Shown one piece after another: positions 10,046 through 17,685 of a stretch of 64,000 nt of DNA (positions are counted from its first letter, which is position 1; each line of letters opens with the position of its first letter). The position numbers and the translations under genes are program-made. The notes beneath the pieces were generated by a model. That model worked only from the letters and a program-made list of their open reading frames with translations, was not told the origin of the DNA and did no database searches. Origin of the DNA: Albimonas pacifica (GTDB taxonomy: Bacteria > Pseudomonadota > Alphaproteobacteria > Rhodobacterales > Rhodobacteraceae); assembly GCF_900113695.1 (NCBI RefSeq), contig NZ_FOQH01000006.1:310001-374000 (forward strand). The letters run 5' to 3'.

Positions 10046-11263
10046 TCAGCCCGCGCGCCGCTCCCCGGCCGCCGCCGCGCCCTCGACCTGGGTCAGCATC
10101 CGCGGCACGAAGGACTCCGAGAAGCCGGCCAGGAAGCTCCAGATCATCAGCAACGAGACGTCGGCGTTGGGGATCAGCTCGCCGAAGGTCCGGGCATGGC
10201 CCTCGCCCCCGCCCTCGCCCCCGGCGCCGGCGCCGATCCGCGCGAAGGCCAGGTTGTCGAGGTCGGGGATCGCCACGCCCTGGATCAGCCCCGTCTCGAA
10301 GAAGAAATAGACGATCGCCGCCCCGCCGCCGCCGACCATCAGCCGCGCCGCGATCTGGGAGACGGAGGCCATCGTCTTCATCGCCTCGATGCTGACCGCC
10401 GTCACCTTGCGCGAGCCGACCAGCGCCGAGAACGAGGCGCCGAACAGCCCCGCCGCGATCGCCGTCACCAGGCCCGAGTAGCCGCCCCCCACGCCATAGG
10501 TCCAGCCCATCGGCATCACCACGCCGATGTTGAGGAACAGCGCCAGCAGGAACACCCCCAGCGCCCCCACGCACACCAGATTCAGCCGCTCGCGGTAGAG
10601 CGCGGCGAGCTCGCGGATCTGGGTGCGCTCGGTCTTGTCCCACTGGCGCGCGGAGACCAGGCGCAGCAGCACCCCGCGCGCCTCCGGCTCGTCGAAGGGG
10701 GCGGCGCCGAGCAGGGTCTCGGCCGCCTTCGCCAGCGCCTGCCGCTCGGGGTCGTCTGACCCCGCCTGGCCGGCGGCGCGCCGCGCGAGCTCGGCCCGCA
10801 GCTCCGAGGTGGGCAGGTTGCGCACGATCAGCTGCTCGGCCCGGTAGGCGGCCGCCCAGCTCAGCGCCTCGTCGGGGGCGTCGGGGTCGCGCCCGGCGGC
10901 GAGGATCGCCTCCGCCTCCCGGTGGGCGGCCAGGCCCGGCGCGTCGTCGGGGCCCGGCGCGCACATCCCGTGCTGGACGCAGAGGTTCACGTAGAGCTGG
11001 CGCAGCATCGCGAGGTTGGAGGGGTCGAGCCGCGGCCGCCGCCGCGCCGCCGCCGCCGTCGCCGCGACCGCCGCCGCCGGGCTGGGAGGCGCCGCGCCGG
11101 GCGCCCCCCGGCCCGCGCCGTCGCCGGACGCCTGCAGGCCTGCGCCGGGCGTCTCCGGGCCTGCGCCGGGCGTCTCCGGGCCTGCGCCGGGCGCCTCCGG
11201 GCCTGCGCCGGACGGGGCCGCCTCTCCCTCGGACGTCTCCGGGCCGGGCTTGCTGGTCGCCAC
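10046..11263 (-). CDS. Unrecognised membrane protein with repeat-containing N-terminus
   Basis: About 405 residues from GTG 11263; I do not recognise the family. The first 65 residues are Pro/Gly/Ala/Glu-rich with tandem GAGPETP heptads. A soluble helical region (around 75-215) contains CVQHGMC and LSWAAAYRAEQLIVRNLPTS. Four hydrophobic segments follow, at about 219-240, 250-272, 300-320 and 355-375, with a Gly-rich loop before the last one and IRELAALYRERLN just ahead of the first. Start choice: GTG 11263 has GGGGGGAG 6 bases upstream; ATG 11281 and ATG 11353 are in-frame alternatives with poorer sites. It could be a sensor or anchoring protein, but nothing in the sequence decides this. Confidence 0.7.
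   Translation of the reverse strand: MATSKPGPETSEGEAAPSGAGPEAPGAGPETPGAGPETPGAGLQASGDGAGRGAPGAAPPSPAAAVAATAAAARRRPRLDPSNLAMLRQLYVNLCVQHGMCAPGPDDAPGLAAHREAEAILAAGRDPDAPDEALSWAAAYRAEQLIVRNLPTSELRAELARRAAGQAGSDDPERQALAKAAETLLGAAPFDEPEARGVLLRLVSARQWDKTERTQIRELAALYRERLNLVCVGALGVFLLALFLNIGVVMPMGWTYGVGGGYSGLVTAIAAGLFGASFSALVGSRKVTAVSIEAMKTMASVSQIAARLMVGGGGAAIVYFFFETGLIQGVAIPDLDNLAFARIGAGAGGEGGGEGHARTFGELIPNADVSLLMIWSFLAGFSESFVPRMLTQVEGAAAAGERRAG
11138..11212. repeat. 21-bp tandem repeat inside the membrane-protein gene
   Basis: Three full copies and one partial copy of a 21-bp unit (GCCTGCGCCGGGCGTCTCCG plus G on the + strand), encoding the heptapeptide GAGPETP on the minus strand. Near-identical units suggest recent slippage and likely length variation between strains. 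Confidence 0.85.
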
Positions 11264-11363
11264 GCCGATCTCCCCCCTCATCGTGTCACGTAACGTCAGC
11301 CTAACGAGGGGGGCGGGCCCGCGCGAGTCCTTCGTTCCCGCGCCCGCGCCCATGCTCCGAAAC

Positions 11364-11398
11364 GCCGAACGCCCCGGCCGGGGACCGGGGCGTTCGGC
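11364..11398 (-). terminator. Terminator after the methyltetrahydrofolate methyltransferase gene
   Basis: A perfect 14-bp stem GCCGAACGCCCCGG/CCGGGGCGTTCGGC with a 7-base loop, 140 bases beyond the stop of the minus-strand methyltransferase gene and upstream of the membrane-protein gene. No strong T-run follows. Confidence 0.55.
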
Positions 11399-11539
11399 AC
11401 GTCGCGTCGATCCGCGCGCCCCGCGCCGGCAGGCCGGCGCCCCTCCCGGCCCCGAGGTCCGGGGCGGGGGGGCAGGGCGCCTCTGCGCGGCGCGGCGGGC
11501 GTGCGCGGCGGCGGGTCCCGGCCGACGCCGGGGCGAGGC

Positions 11540-12493
11540 TCAGCCGCGGCGGCGGCGGCGGCCCTCGCGGCCGGCGCGGGCGCCGGCGGGGGCCTCGCCC
11601 TCGGGCGTCGGCTCGCGGTTGGCGCGGATCCAGGCCATGCCGTGCGGGTCGTGGTTCATCAGCAGGTTGGCGGCGCGGATCGCCTCCATCTCCTGCGGTC
11701 GCACCGGGTTCATGATCGCCGAGGTCATCCCCGCCCCGATCGCCATCGGCAGAAACGCCGCGTTGATCCCGTGGCGGTTGGGCAGGCCGAAGCTGACGTT
11801 GGACGCCCCGCAGGTGGTGTTCACCCCCAGCTCCGCCCGCAGCCGGCGCACCAGCGCGAACACCTGCTGGCCCGCGGTCGCCATCGCCCCGATCGGCATC
11901 ACCAGCGGATCGACCACGATGTCATGGGCGGGAATGCCGAAATCCGCCGCCCGCTCGACGATCTTCTTCGCCACCGCGAAGCGCACCTCCGGATCCTCGG
12001 AGATGCCGGTGTCGTCGTTGGAGATCGCCACCACCGGCACGTTGTATTTCTTGACCAGCGGCAGCACCAGCTCCAGCCGCTCCTCCTCGCCGGTGACCGA
12101 GTTCAGCAGCGGCCGGCCGTTGGCGGCCTTCAGCCCGTTCTCCAGCGCGCCGGGGACCGAGCTGTCGATGCACAGCGGCACGTCCACCACCGCCTGCACC
12201 TTCTCGATCAGCGCCGTCATCAGCATCGGCTCGACGAAGTTGTTGTCGGCGTAGCGCGGGTCCGCCTCCATCTTGTTGGAGAACACCGCCCCCGAGTTGA
12301 TGTCGAGCACCATCGCCCCGCAGGCCACCTGCTCCAGCGCGTCCTTCTCGACGGTGGTGAAGTCGTCCATCTCCAGCTCGGCCGCCAGCTTCTTGCGGCC
12401 GGTGGGATTGATCCGCTCGCCGATCACGCAGAACGGCTCGTCGAAGCCGATCACGACGGTCTTCGACTGGGACTCGACGACGGTGCGGGTCAT
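11540..12493 (-). CDS. Methyltetrahydrofolate:corrinoid methyltransferase (pterin-binding family)
   Basis: 317 residues. The pterin-binding TIM-barrel family includes MtrH/AcsE/MtvA-type enzymes that move a methyl group between tetrahydrofolate and a corrinoid protein. Signatures are CVIGERINPTGRKKL (GERIN at the N-terminus), GAMVLDINSG, PLCIDSSVPGALE, LLNSVTGEEER, VVAISNDDTGIS and TTCGASNVSFGLPNR, all standard for this family. ATG 12493 has GAGG 8 bases upstream. The C-terminal 20 residues are Arg-rich and unusual for the family. Downstream of a MetF-like gene and a 'virulence factor' family gene in the same direction, it fits demethylation of methylamines, glycine betaine or similar compounds through corrinoid proteins, as in other Rhodobacterales. 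No corrinoid protein or MttB gene is in the window. Confidence 0.85.
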   Translation of the reverse strand: MTRTVVESQSKTVVIGFDEPFCVIGERINPTGRKKLAAELEMDDFTTVEKDALEQVACGAMVLDINSGAVFSNKMEADPRYADNNFVEPMLMTALIEKVQAVVDVPLCIDSSVPGALENGLKAANGRPLLNSVTGEEERLELVLPLVKKYNVPVVAISNDDTGISEDPEVRFAVAKKIVERAADFGIPAHDIVVDPLVMPIGAMATAGQQVFALVRRLRAELGVNTTCGASNVSFGLPNRHGINAAFLPMAIGAGMTSAIMNPVRPQEMEAIRAANLLMNHDPHGMAWIRANREPTPEGEAPAGARAGREGRRRRRG

Positions 12494-12629
12494 GGGGCGT
12501 CCTCGGACAGGCCCCGGGCGGGGCGTTGCGTCAGGGCTGGGCAGGGGAGGGCGGTCCCCCGCGCGTCGGAGGGGGACGGTTAGCACGACGGCGCGGCAGG
12601 CGTCAGCCCCCGCCCCCGCGCGCGGCCGC

Positions 12630-13571
12630 TCAGGCGTAGGCGGCCGAGCGGCCCGAGGCGCCGGCCTCGGTGGTGTATTCGGCGGTCTTGCCGATGCCGC
12701 CCAGCGGGAAGAAATGCACCTGCTCGATCTGCAGGGCGGGGTCGGCGGCCCGGGCGGCGGCGATGTCGGCCAGCACCCGGTCGGGGGTGAAGGGCAGCAT
12801 CAGCTTGGTCACGTCCGCGGCCCGCTTCTGCAGCACCTGGACCGAGGGGCCCACGCCGCAGGTCAGGGCGTACTTGATCAGGGTCTGCAGCTTGGCGGGG
12901 CCGGCGACGCCCACGTGGATCGGCAGGTCCACGCCCGCCTCCCGCAGGCGCCCGGCCCAGGCGACAACCGGGCCCGCCTCGAAGACGAACTGGGTGGCGA
13001 TCGCCATCGTGGCGTCGGTCCGCTCGGAGAAGGCCTGCTTCCACTTCAGCGCGGCCATGACGTTGGCCTCCGACCCGTCGGCGTCGATGTCCCTGTTGCC
13101 CTCGGGGTGGCCGGCGACATGCAGGCGCGTGAAGCCCGCGGCGTCGAACAGCCCCGTCTCCATCAGCTGCATCGAGCAGTGGAACGCGCCGCGCGGCTGC
13201 GCCACGCCCCCGCCCAGCAGCAGGGCCGAGCGCACGCCCGCCTCGTCGCGGTAGCGCGCGATCCAGTCGGCCAGCGCCGCCTTCGAGGGGATCGAGCGGG
13301 CGGGGAAATGCGGCATCGCCTCGAAGCCCTCGGCCGTGATGCGGCGCGCGGTCTCGACCATGTCCTCGATGGGCGTGCCGTCGATATGGGCGACGTAGAC
13401 CCGGGTGCCGCGGGGCAGGATCTCGGCGAAGCTCTCGACCCTGGCGGCGGTGCGCGGCATCACCTCGATCGAGAAGCCGCGGATCATGTCGGCGATCCGC
13501 GCCGCCTCGGACAGCGGAGCCCTGGACGCCTGGCGCGTGCGCCGCGCGAAGAAATCGATGACCTTCGACAT
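12630..13571 (-). CDS. Methylenetetrahydrofolate reductase-like protein (second MetF)
   Basis: 313 residues. MetF-fold barrel that normally interconverts methyl- and methylene-tetrahydrofolate. FSIEVMPRTAARVES carries the catalytic-type Glu in the first strand (around residue 36), followed by VYVAHIDGTPIEDMVETA, EAMPHFPARS, ALLLGGGVAQPRG, HVAGHPEGN, TQFVFEAGPVV and IHVGVAGPAK. It is distinct from the canonical metF at 14427, being more divergent and clustered with the methyltransferase and the 102-residue 'virulence factor' protein. A role in oxidising the methyl group taken from corrinoid demethylation is the likely function (inference from context). ATG 13571; terminator-less gaps of about 110-140 bases separate the three genes, which still look like one operon. 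Confidence 0.82.
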   Translation of the reverse strand: MSKVIDFFARRTRQASRAPLSEAARIADMIRGFSIEVMPRTAARVESFAEILPRGTRVYVAHIDGTPIEDMVETARRITAEGFEAMPHFPARSIPSKAALADWIARYRDEAGVRSALLLGGGVAQPRGAFHCSMQLMETGLFDAAGFTRLHVAGHPEGNRDIDADGSEANVMAALKWKQAFSERTDATMAIATQFVFEAGPVVAWAGRLREAGVDLPIHVGVAGPAKLQTLIKYALTCGVGPSVQVLQKRAADVTKLMLPFTPDRVLADIAAARAADPALQIEQVHFFPLGGIGKTAEYTTEAGASGRSAAYA

Positions 13572-13679
13572 GCCCGTCTCCCTTCCGATGGCGGCCGACG
13601 CTCCCTGCGCCGGCCCGATGATGCCTCGCCGGGGTTTCCGCCCGGTTCAGCGATGTGGTTTCCGCCCGCGGCGGGCGCC

Positions 13680-13988
13680 TCAGGCCGGCTCCCAGCCGTC
13701 GTTGGCGATCAGCGCCCGGATCCGCCCGGCGTCGTACTCGGCCTCGAGCCGCGCGGCCTCCGCCTCGGCCGCCGCCGCGTCGCTCTCGGCCTCGACCTCG
13801 TAGGGCGCCGCGCGCCGCCACTCGGCCAGGTAGGCGTCGGAGTCCTTCGCCCCGACCTTCATCGCGCAGCGGTCGATCGCCTGCTCGAAGCGCTCGGGCA
13901 GCGGGCGTTTCGCGCCGCCGCGCCGGCCCTTGCCCGCGATCACCTGGGCGGGGATGTCCCGCCACCAGACCACCGTCACCTGCGTCAA
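13680..13988 (-). CDS. 'Virulence factor' family small protein of the one-carbon cluster (TTG start)
   Basis: 102 residues. The start VTVVWWRDIPAQVIAGKGR, PLPERFEQAIDRCAMKVGAKDSDAYLAEWRR and an acidic Ala/Glu-rich helix match the small Pfam 'virulence factor' family that sits next to MetF-like and methyltransferase genes in Rhodobacterales. The family name is historical and no role in virulence is implied; biochemical function unknown. The only suitable start is TTG at 13988, with GGAG 6 bases upstream; no ATG or GTG precedes the conserved VTVVWWRD. It is the first gene of the minus-strand one-carbon set and divergent from metF. Confidence 0.75.
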   Translation of the reverse strand: MTQVTVVWWRDIPAQVIAGKGRRGGAKRPLPERFEQAIDRCAMKVGAKDSDAYLAEWRRAAPYEVEAESDAAAAEAEAARLEAEYDAGRIRALIANDGWEPA

Positions 13989-14426
13989 ACCCGTCTCCTT
14001 CCGGCGGGGCGTTCCGCTCCGGAACCAGCCCGCCTGCAAGGCCCCGGATACGCCCTCGCCGGGCGCGGGCGCATCTTGGGAGCGACTGGGCGAAGCTGAA
14101 ACGCGACATCGGTTCGCGTCGCAAACACGCCGCGGGCGCAACGGCTTGCCGCACCTGCGGGCGGATGTCGCGAACGGCGCGCAAGGCGTCGCGAAACCCG
14201 GCCGGCCCCGCGCCCGCCGCCCGGGCTCCGCCCCCGCCGCCGCCCCGCGGCCCGGGCTGCGCGCGGCAGGGATTCGGCCCCGCCCCCGCGACGGTCCGTT
14301 CCCCGCGGCGCCGCAAACGGCCGTTGAAGCGTCGCCTCCCAGATCGTAAGAAGGTCGGACGCCTTGCGCCCATCCGGGGCGCGGGAAGGCCGCGCTTCGC
14401 CGCGCCCCTGCCAGAGGAGCTGCATC
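13989..14426. other. Divergent intergenic region between the one-carbon cluster and metF
   Basis: 438 bases with no supported gene. It must hold the promoters of both divergent units. A stretch around 14100-14130 contains spaced GCGAC/GTCGC inverted repeats that could be an operator, but I cannot assign a regulator. Confidence 0.4.
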
Positions 14427-15317
14427 GTGACGGACAAGACCGGCCGACGCCTGTCGATTTCCTTCGAGTTCTTCCCCCCGGCCACGCCGGAGGGGGCGAT
14501 GCGGCTGTGGCGGTCCGTCGAACGTCTGGCCCCGCTGGCGCCCGACTACGTGTCCGTGACCTACGGCGCCGGGGGCACCACCCGCGACCGCACCCGCAAC
14601 GCGATCAAGGCGATCCTCGAGCGCGCGCGCCTGCAGGTCGCCGGCCACCTGACCTGCGTCGGCGCCACCCGCGCCGAGACCCTGGCCGAGGCCGACGGCT
14701 ACCGCCGCCTCGGCGCCCGGCGCATCGTGGCGCTGCGCGGCGACCCGCCCAGGGGGGCCGAGCGCTTCGAGCCCCACCCCGACGGCTTCCGCAACGCCGC
14801 CGAGCTGACCCGCGCCCTGCGCGAGGCCGGCCACGACCGCATCTCGGTCGCGGCCTACCCCGAGTTCCACCCCGAGAGCGCCTCGCCCGCGGCGGACCTC
14901 GACAACCTCAAGCGCAAGCTCGACGCGGGCGCCGACAGCGCCATCACCCAGTTCTTCTTCGACAACGCCCACTTCCTGCGCTTCCGCGACCTGGCCGCGA
15001 AGGCCGGCATCGACGCGCCGATCCACCCGGGCATCCTGCCGATCGAGAACTTCGCCAAGATGAAGCGCTTCGCCGCCGGCTGCGGCGCCTCGGTGCCCGA
15101 GAGCCTCGAGACCGCCTACGCCAACGCCGACGAGCAGGGCATGACCGAGACCCTGAGCCGCGCGATCTGCGCCGAGCAGTGCGACGCCCTGCGCTCGGAG
15201 GGCGTGGAGCACATCCATTTCTACACGCTCAACAACCCCGACCTGCCCTACGACGTCTGCCGCGCGCTGGGCGTCGAGCCCCAGCCGCTGGGCGCGGCGG
15301 CGGGCGGCGCGGCCTGA
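14427..15317 (+). CDS. metF: 5,10-methylenetetrahydrofolate reductase
   Basis: 296 residues, the usual MetF length. Reduces methylene-THF to methyl-THF for methionine synthesis, FAD-dependent, cytosolic. Signatures: ISFEFFPPATPEG (catalytic Glu), YVSVTYGAGGTTRDRT, HLTCVGATR, RIVALRGDPP, HPDGFRNAAEL, AAYPEFHPES, QFFFDNAHF, IHPGILPIENF and the C-terminal HIHFYTLNNPDL. GTG 14427 is chosen because GAGGAG lies 8 bases upstream and the conserved region begins shortly after; an in-frame ATG 63 bases upstream lacks support. Divergent from the corrinoid/folate cluster. A terminator follows 27 bases after the stop, then hairpin repeat copy 1. Confidence 0.95.
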   Translation: MTDKTGRRLSISFEFFPPATPEGAMRLWRSVERLAPLAPDYVSVTYGAGGTTRDRTRNAIKAILERARLQVAGHLTCVGATRAETLAEADGYRRLGARRIVALRGDPPRGAERFEPHPDGFRNAAELTRALREAGHDRISVAAYPEFHPESASPAADLDNLKRKLDAGADSAITQFFFDNAHFLRFRDLAAKAGIDAPIHPGILPIENFAKMKRFAAGCGASVPESLETAYANADEQGMTETLSRAICAEQCDALRSEGVEHIHFYTLNNPDLPYDVCRALGVEPQPLGAAAGGAA

Positions 15318-15343
15318 CGGCGGGCGCGACCGGGGATCTTGCG

Positions 15344-15370
15344 AGGGGCGGCCTGCGGGCCGCCCCTTTC
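15344..15370 (+). terminator. Terminator after metF
   Basis: Perfect 10-bp stem AGGGGCGGCC/GGCCGCCCCT with a TGCG loop, followed by TTCG, 27 bases after the metF stop. Confidence 0.7.
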
Positions 15371-15385
15371 GTTTGCGGCAAGGAG

Positions 15386-15677
15386 GCGGTCTACAGGCGC
15401 CCTGCGGGCGGGCTTGGCCGGGACGCGCTTGCGGGGGCGTCGGGACGGATGGGGTTGGGGGGAGCCTCCGGCGGGCTCCGGACTCACCCAAGAACAAAGC
15501 GCCCGCGCCTGTTCTCCGGAGCCGTCCATCGCTTGGGCTGCCTGAGCGACTCGCCCCCCGGGGTCAAGGACAAGCCGGCTTCGCCGGTCGCTGCGCGATC
15601 CTTGACCCCGGGGGGCGAGTCGCTCTGATCGGCGCCCGCGATGGACGGCTCCGGAGAACAGGCGCTCCCGGGGGCGC
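15386..15677. repeat. Hairpin repeat element, copy 1 (upstream of the malonyl-CoA synthetase gene)
   Basis: About 292 bases, closely matching 17361-17651 in the same orientation. The first 115 bases contain GGAGCCTCCGGCGGGCTCC. The rest is a long palindrome: outer arms 15505-15532 and 15638-15665 (28 bp, perfect), an internal loop of 11-12 bases, inner arms 15544-15570 and 15599-15625 (27 bp, perfect), and an apical mini-hairpin CCGGC-TTC-GCCGG (15575-15587). No open frame of note. The whole 513-base gap between metF and the next gene consists of the metF terminator, this element and a G-rich leader. Confidence 0.9.
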
Positions 15678-15830
15678 ATGGGGCCAGGGGTGCATGGGGC
15701 GGGCCGGGGGGAAGGGCCCGGGCGGCGGCGCGGAGGCGCGCGCGAACCCGGGGGCAGGGGGACGCTTGCGCCGGGGGCGGAGAGGGGGCAGGAAACGGGA
15801 CGACGCCAGAAACGTGACGGGAGCCCGCTC

Positions 15831-17357
15831 ATGACCTCGCCCTACGCCGGAAACACGCTCGCCTCCGCCCTGCGCGCGCCCTCGGCGGGCGACGACGGGA
15901 GGCTGTTCGCCGAGCAGGCGGGGCGGGCCTCGATGAGCTACGGCGAGCTCTGGCAGGGGGCCGAGAAGATGGCCGCCGCCCTCGTCGCCGCCGGCGTGAA
16001 GCCCGGCGACCGGGTGGCGGTGCAGACCGAAAAGACGCTCGAGGCGGTGCAGCTCTACCTCGGCGCGGTGCTGGCGGGGGCCGCCTTCCTGCCGCTCAAC
16101 ACCGCCTACGTGCCCGCCGAGATCGAGTATTTCCTCACCGACGCCGAGCCCGCCGTCTTCGTCTGCGATCCGGGCCGGCTGGAGGCGCTGGCGCCGCTGG
16201 CGCAGAAGGCCGGCGCCGTGGCGCTGACGCTCGACGCGCAGGGCCGGGGCTCGATGGCCGAGGCGGCGGCGGGGCAGGCGCCCGGGTTCCAGGCGGCGGC
16301 GCGGGCGGCGGGGGACCTCGCCTGCATCCTCTACACCTCGGGGACCACCGGGCGCTCCAAGGGGGCGATGCTGAGCCATGGCAACCTGCTGTCCAACGCG
16401 CAGACGCTGAAGGACTATTGGCGGTTCACCGCGCAGGACCGGCTGATCCACGCGCTGCCGATCTTCCATGCCCACGGGCTCTACGTGGCGCTGAACGTGA
16501 CGCTGGTCGCGGGCGGCTCGCTGATCTTCATGCCGGGCTTCAGGGCCGAGGCGGTGCTGGAGGCGATGCCCCGGGCGACCGCGCTGATGGGCGTGCCGAC
16601 CTTCTACACCCGCCTGCTGGAGCTGCCGGGGCTGGCGGAGGCCGCGGCCGACATGCGCCTCTTCGTCTCCGGCTCGGCCCCGATGCTGACCGACACCCAC
16701 GAGAAATGGCGCGCGGCCACCGGGCAGACCATCCTCGAGCGCTACGGGATGACCGAGACCTCGATGAACTGCTCCAACCCCTACGAGGGCGAGCGGCGGC
16801 CGGGCACGGTGGGCTTCCCGCTGCCGGGGGTCGAGGTGAAGATCACCCATCCCGAGACGGGCGCCGAGCTTCCCGACGGGGAGACCGGGACCCTCGAGGT
16901 GCGGGGCCCCAACGTGTTCCTCGGCTACTGGCGCATGCCCGAGAAGACCGCCGAGGAGAAGCGCGCCGACGGGTTCTTCATCACCGGCGACCTCGCGAGC
17001 CGGTCCCCGGACGGCTACGTGACCATCGTGGGGCGCGCCAAGGACCTGGTGATCACGGGCGGCTACAACGTCTATCCCAAGGAGATCGAGGGCCTGATCG
17101 ACGACCTGCCCGGCGTGAAGGAGAGCGCGGTGATCGGCCTGCCGCATCCCGACTTCGGCGAAGGCGTCGCCGCGGTGGTGGTGCCCGAGGCCGCGGGCGC
17201 GGTCGACGAGGCCGCGGTGAAGGCGGCGCTGGCCGACCGGGTGGCGAAATACAAGCAGCCCAAGGCGGTGTTCATCGTCGACGAGCTGCCCCGAAACACC
17301 ATGGGCAAGGTGCAGAAGAACGTGCTGCGGGAGAGCTACAAGGGCACGTTCGGCTGA
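15831..17357 (+). CDS. matB: Malonyl-CoA synthetase (MatB-like acyl-CoA synthetase)
   Basis: 508 residues. ANL-superfamily ligase that makes malonyl-CoA from malonate, ATP and CoA. The P-loop is LYTSGTTGRSKGAML (around residues 168-182), ALPIFHAHGLYVALNV and RLFVSGSAPMLTDTHEKW resemble the MatB group, ERYGMTETSMNC is the A5 motif, FFITGDLA and GYNVYPKEIEGLID follow, and the C-terminal GKVQK carries the adenylation Lys. The assignment to malonate rather than another short dicarboxylate rests on overall similarity to MatB from memory. ATG 15831 has GGGAG upstream. No matA or dctPQM genes are near; instead it is bracketed by two copies of a hairpin repeat. Confidence 0.85.
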   Translation: MTSPYAGNTLASALRAPSAGDDGRLFAEQAGRASMSYGELWQGAEKMAAALVAAGVKPGDRVAVQTEKTLEAVQLYLGAVLAGAAFLPLNTAYVPAEIEYFLTDAEPAVFVCDPGRLEALAPLAQKAGAVALTLDAQGRGSMAEAAAGQAPGFQAAARAAGDLACILYTSGTTGRSKGAMLSHGNLLSNAQTLKDYWRFTAQDRLIHALPIFHAHGLYVALNVTLVAGGSLIFMPGFRAEAVLEAMPRATALMGVPTFYTRLLELPGLAEAAADMRLFVSGSAPMLTDTHEKWRAATGQTILERYGMTETSMNCSNPYEGERRPGTVGFPLPGVEVKITHPETGAELPDGETGTLEVRGPNVFLGYWRMPEKTAEEKRADGFFITGDLASRSPDGYVTIVGRAKDLVITGGYNVYPKEIEGLIDDLPGVKESAVIGLPHPDFGEGVAAVVVPEAAGAVDEAAVKAALADRVAKYKQPKAVFIVDELPRNTMGKVQKNVLRESYKGTFG

Positions 17358-17360
17358 GCC

Positions 17361-17651
17361 GCGGTCTGCAGGCGCCCTGCGGGCGGGCCAAGCTGGGGCG
17401 CATCCGGGGCAGGGGGGTGGCCAGGGGGGCCGACGGGGGAGCCTCCGGCGGGCTCCTGACTCACCGAAGAACAAGCCCGCGCCTGTCCTCCGGAGCCGTC
17501 CATCGCTTGGATCGCCTGAGCGACTCGTCCGCCCCGGTCAAGGACAAGCCCCCTTCGGGGGTCGCTTCGCGATCCTTGACCGGGGCGGACGAGTCGCTCT
17601 GATCGGCATCCGCGATGGACGGCTCCGGAGAACAGGCGCTGCCGGGGGCGC
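17361..17651. repeat. Hairpin repeat element, copy 2 (downstream of the malonyl-CoA synthetase gene)
   Basis: Second copy of the 290-bp element. Outer arms 17479-17506 and 17612-17639 pair at 27 of 28 positions; inner arms 17518-17544 and 17573-17599 pair at 27 of 27; apical hairpin CCCCC-TTC-GGGGG (17549-17561). Compared with copy 1, four positions in the inner arm and two in the apical stem differ, and every one is matched by the complementary change in the partner strand. It fills the gap between convergent matB and rodA. Confidence 0.9.
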
Positions 17652-17685
17652 TTGCGGCGGGGCGGCGCGGCGGGGCGGGGCCCGG

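Noticed and set aside
11138..11212. Regular 21-bp repeats as a CRISPR array
   Set aside because: No spacers; units are contiguous and in frame within a coding sequence.
13989..14426. Cobalamin or SAM riboswitch upstream of metF or the one-carbon genes
   Set aside because: No B12-box or SAM-binding core could be recognised.
15386..17651. The two repeats as ends of a composite transposon around matB
   Set aside because: No transposase, no target duplications seen, and copies are in direct orientation with internal palindromes instead of terminal inverted repeats.
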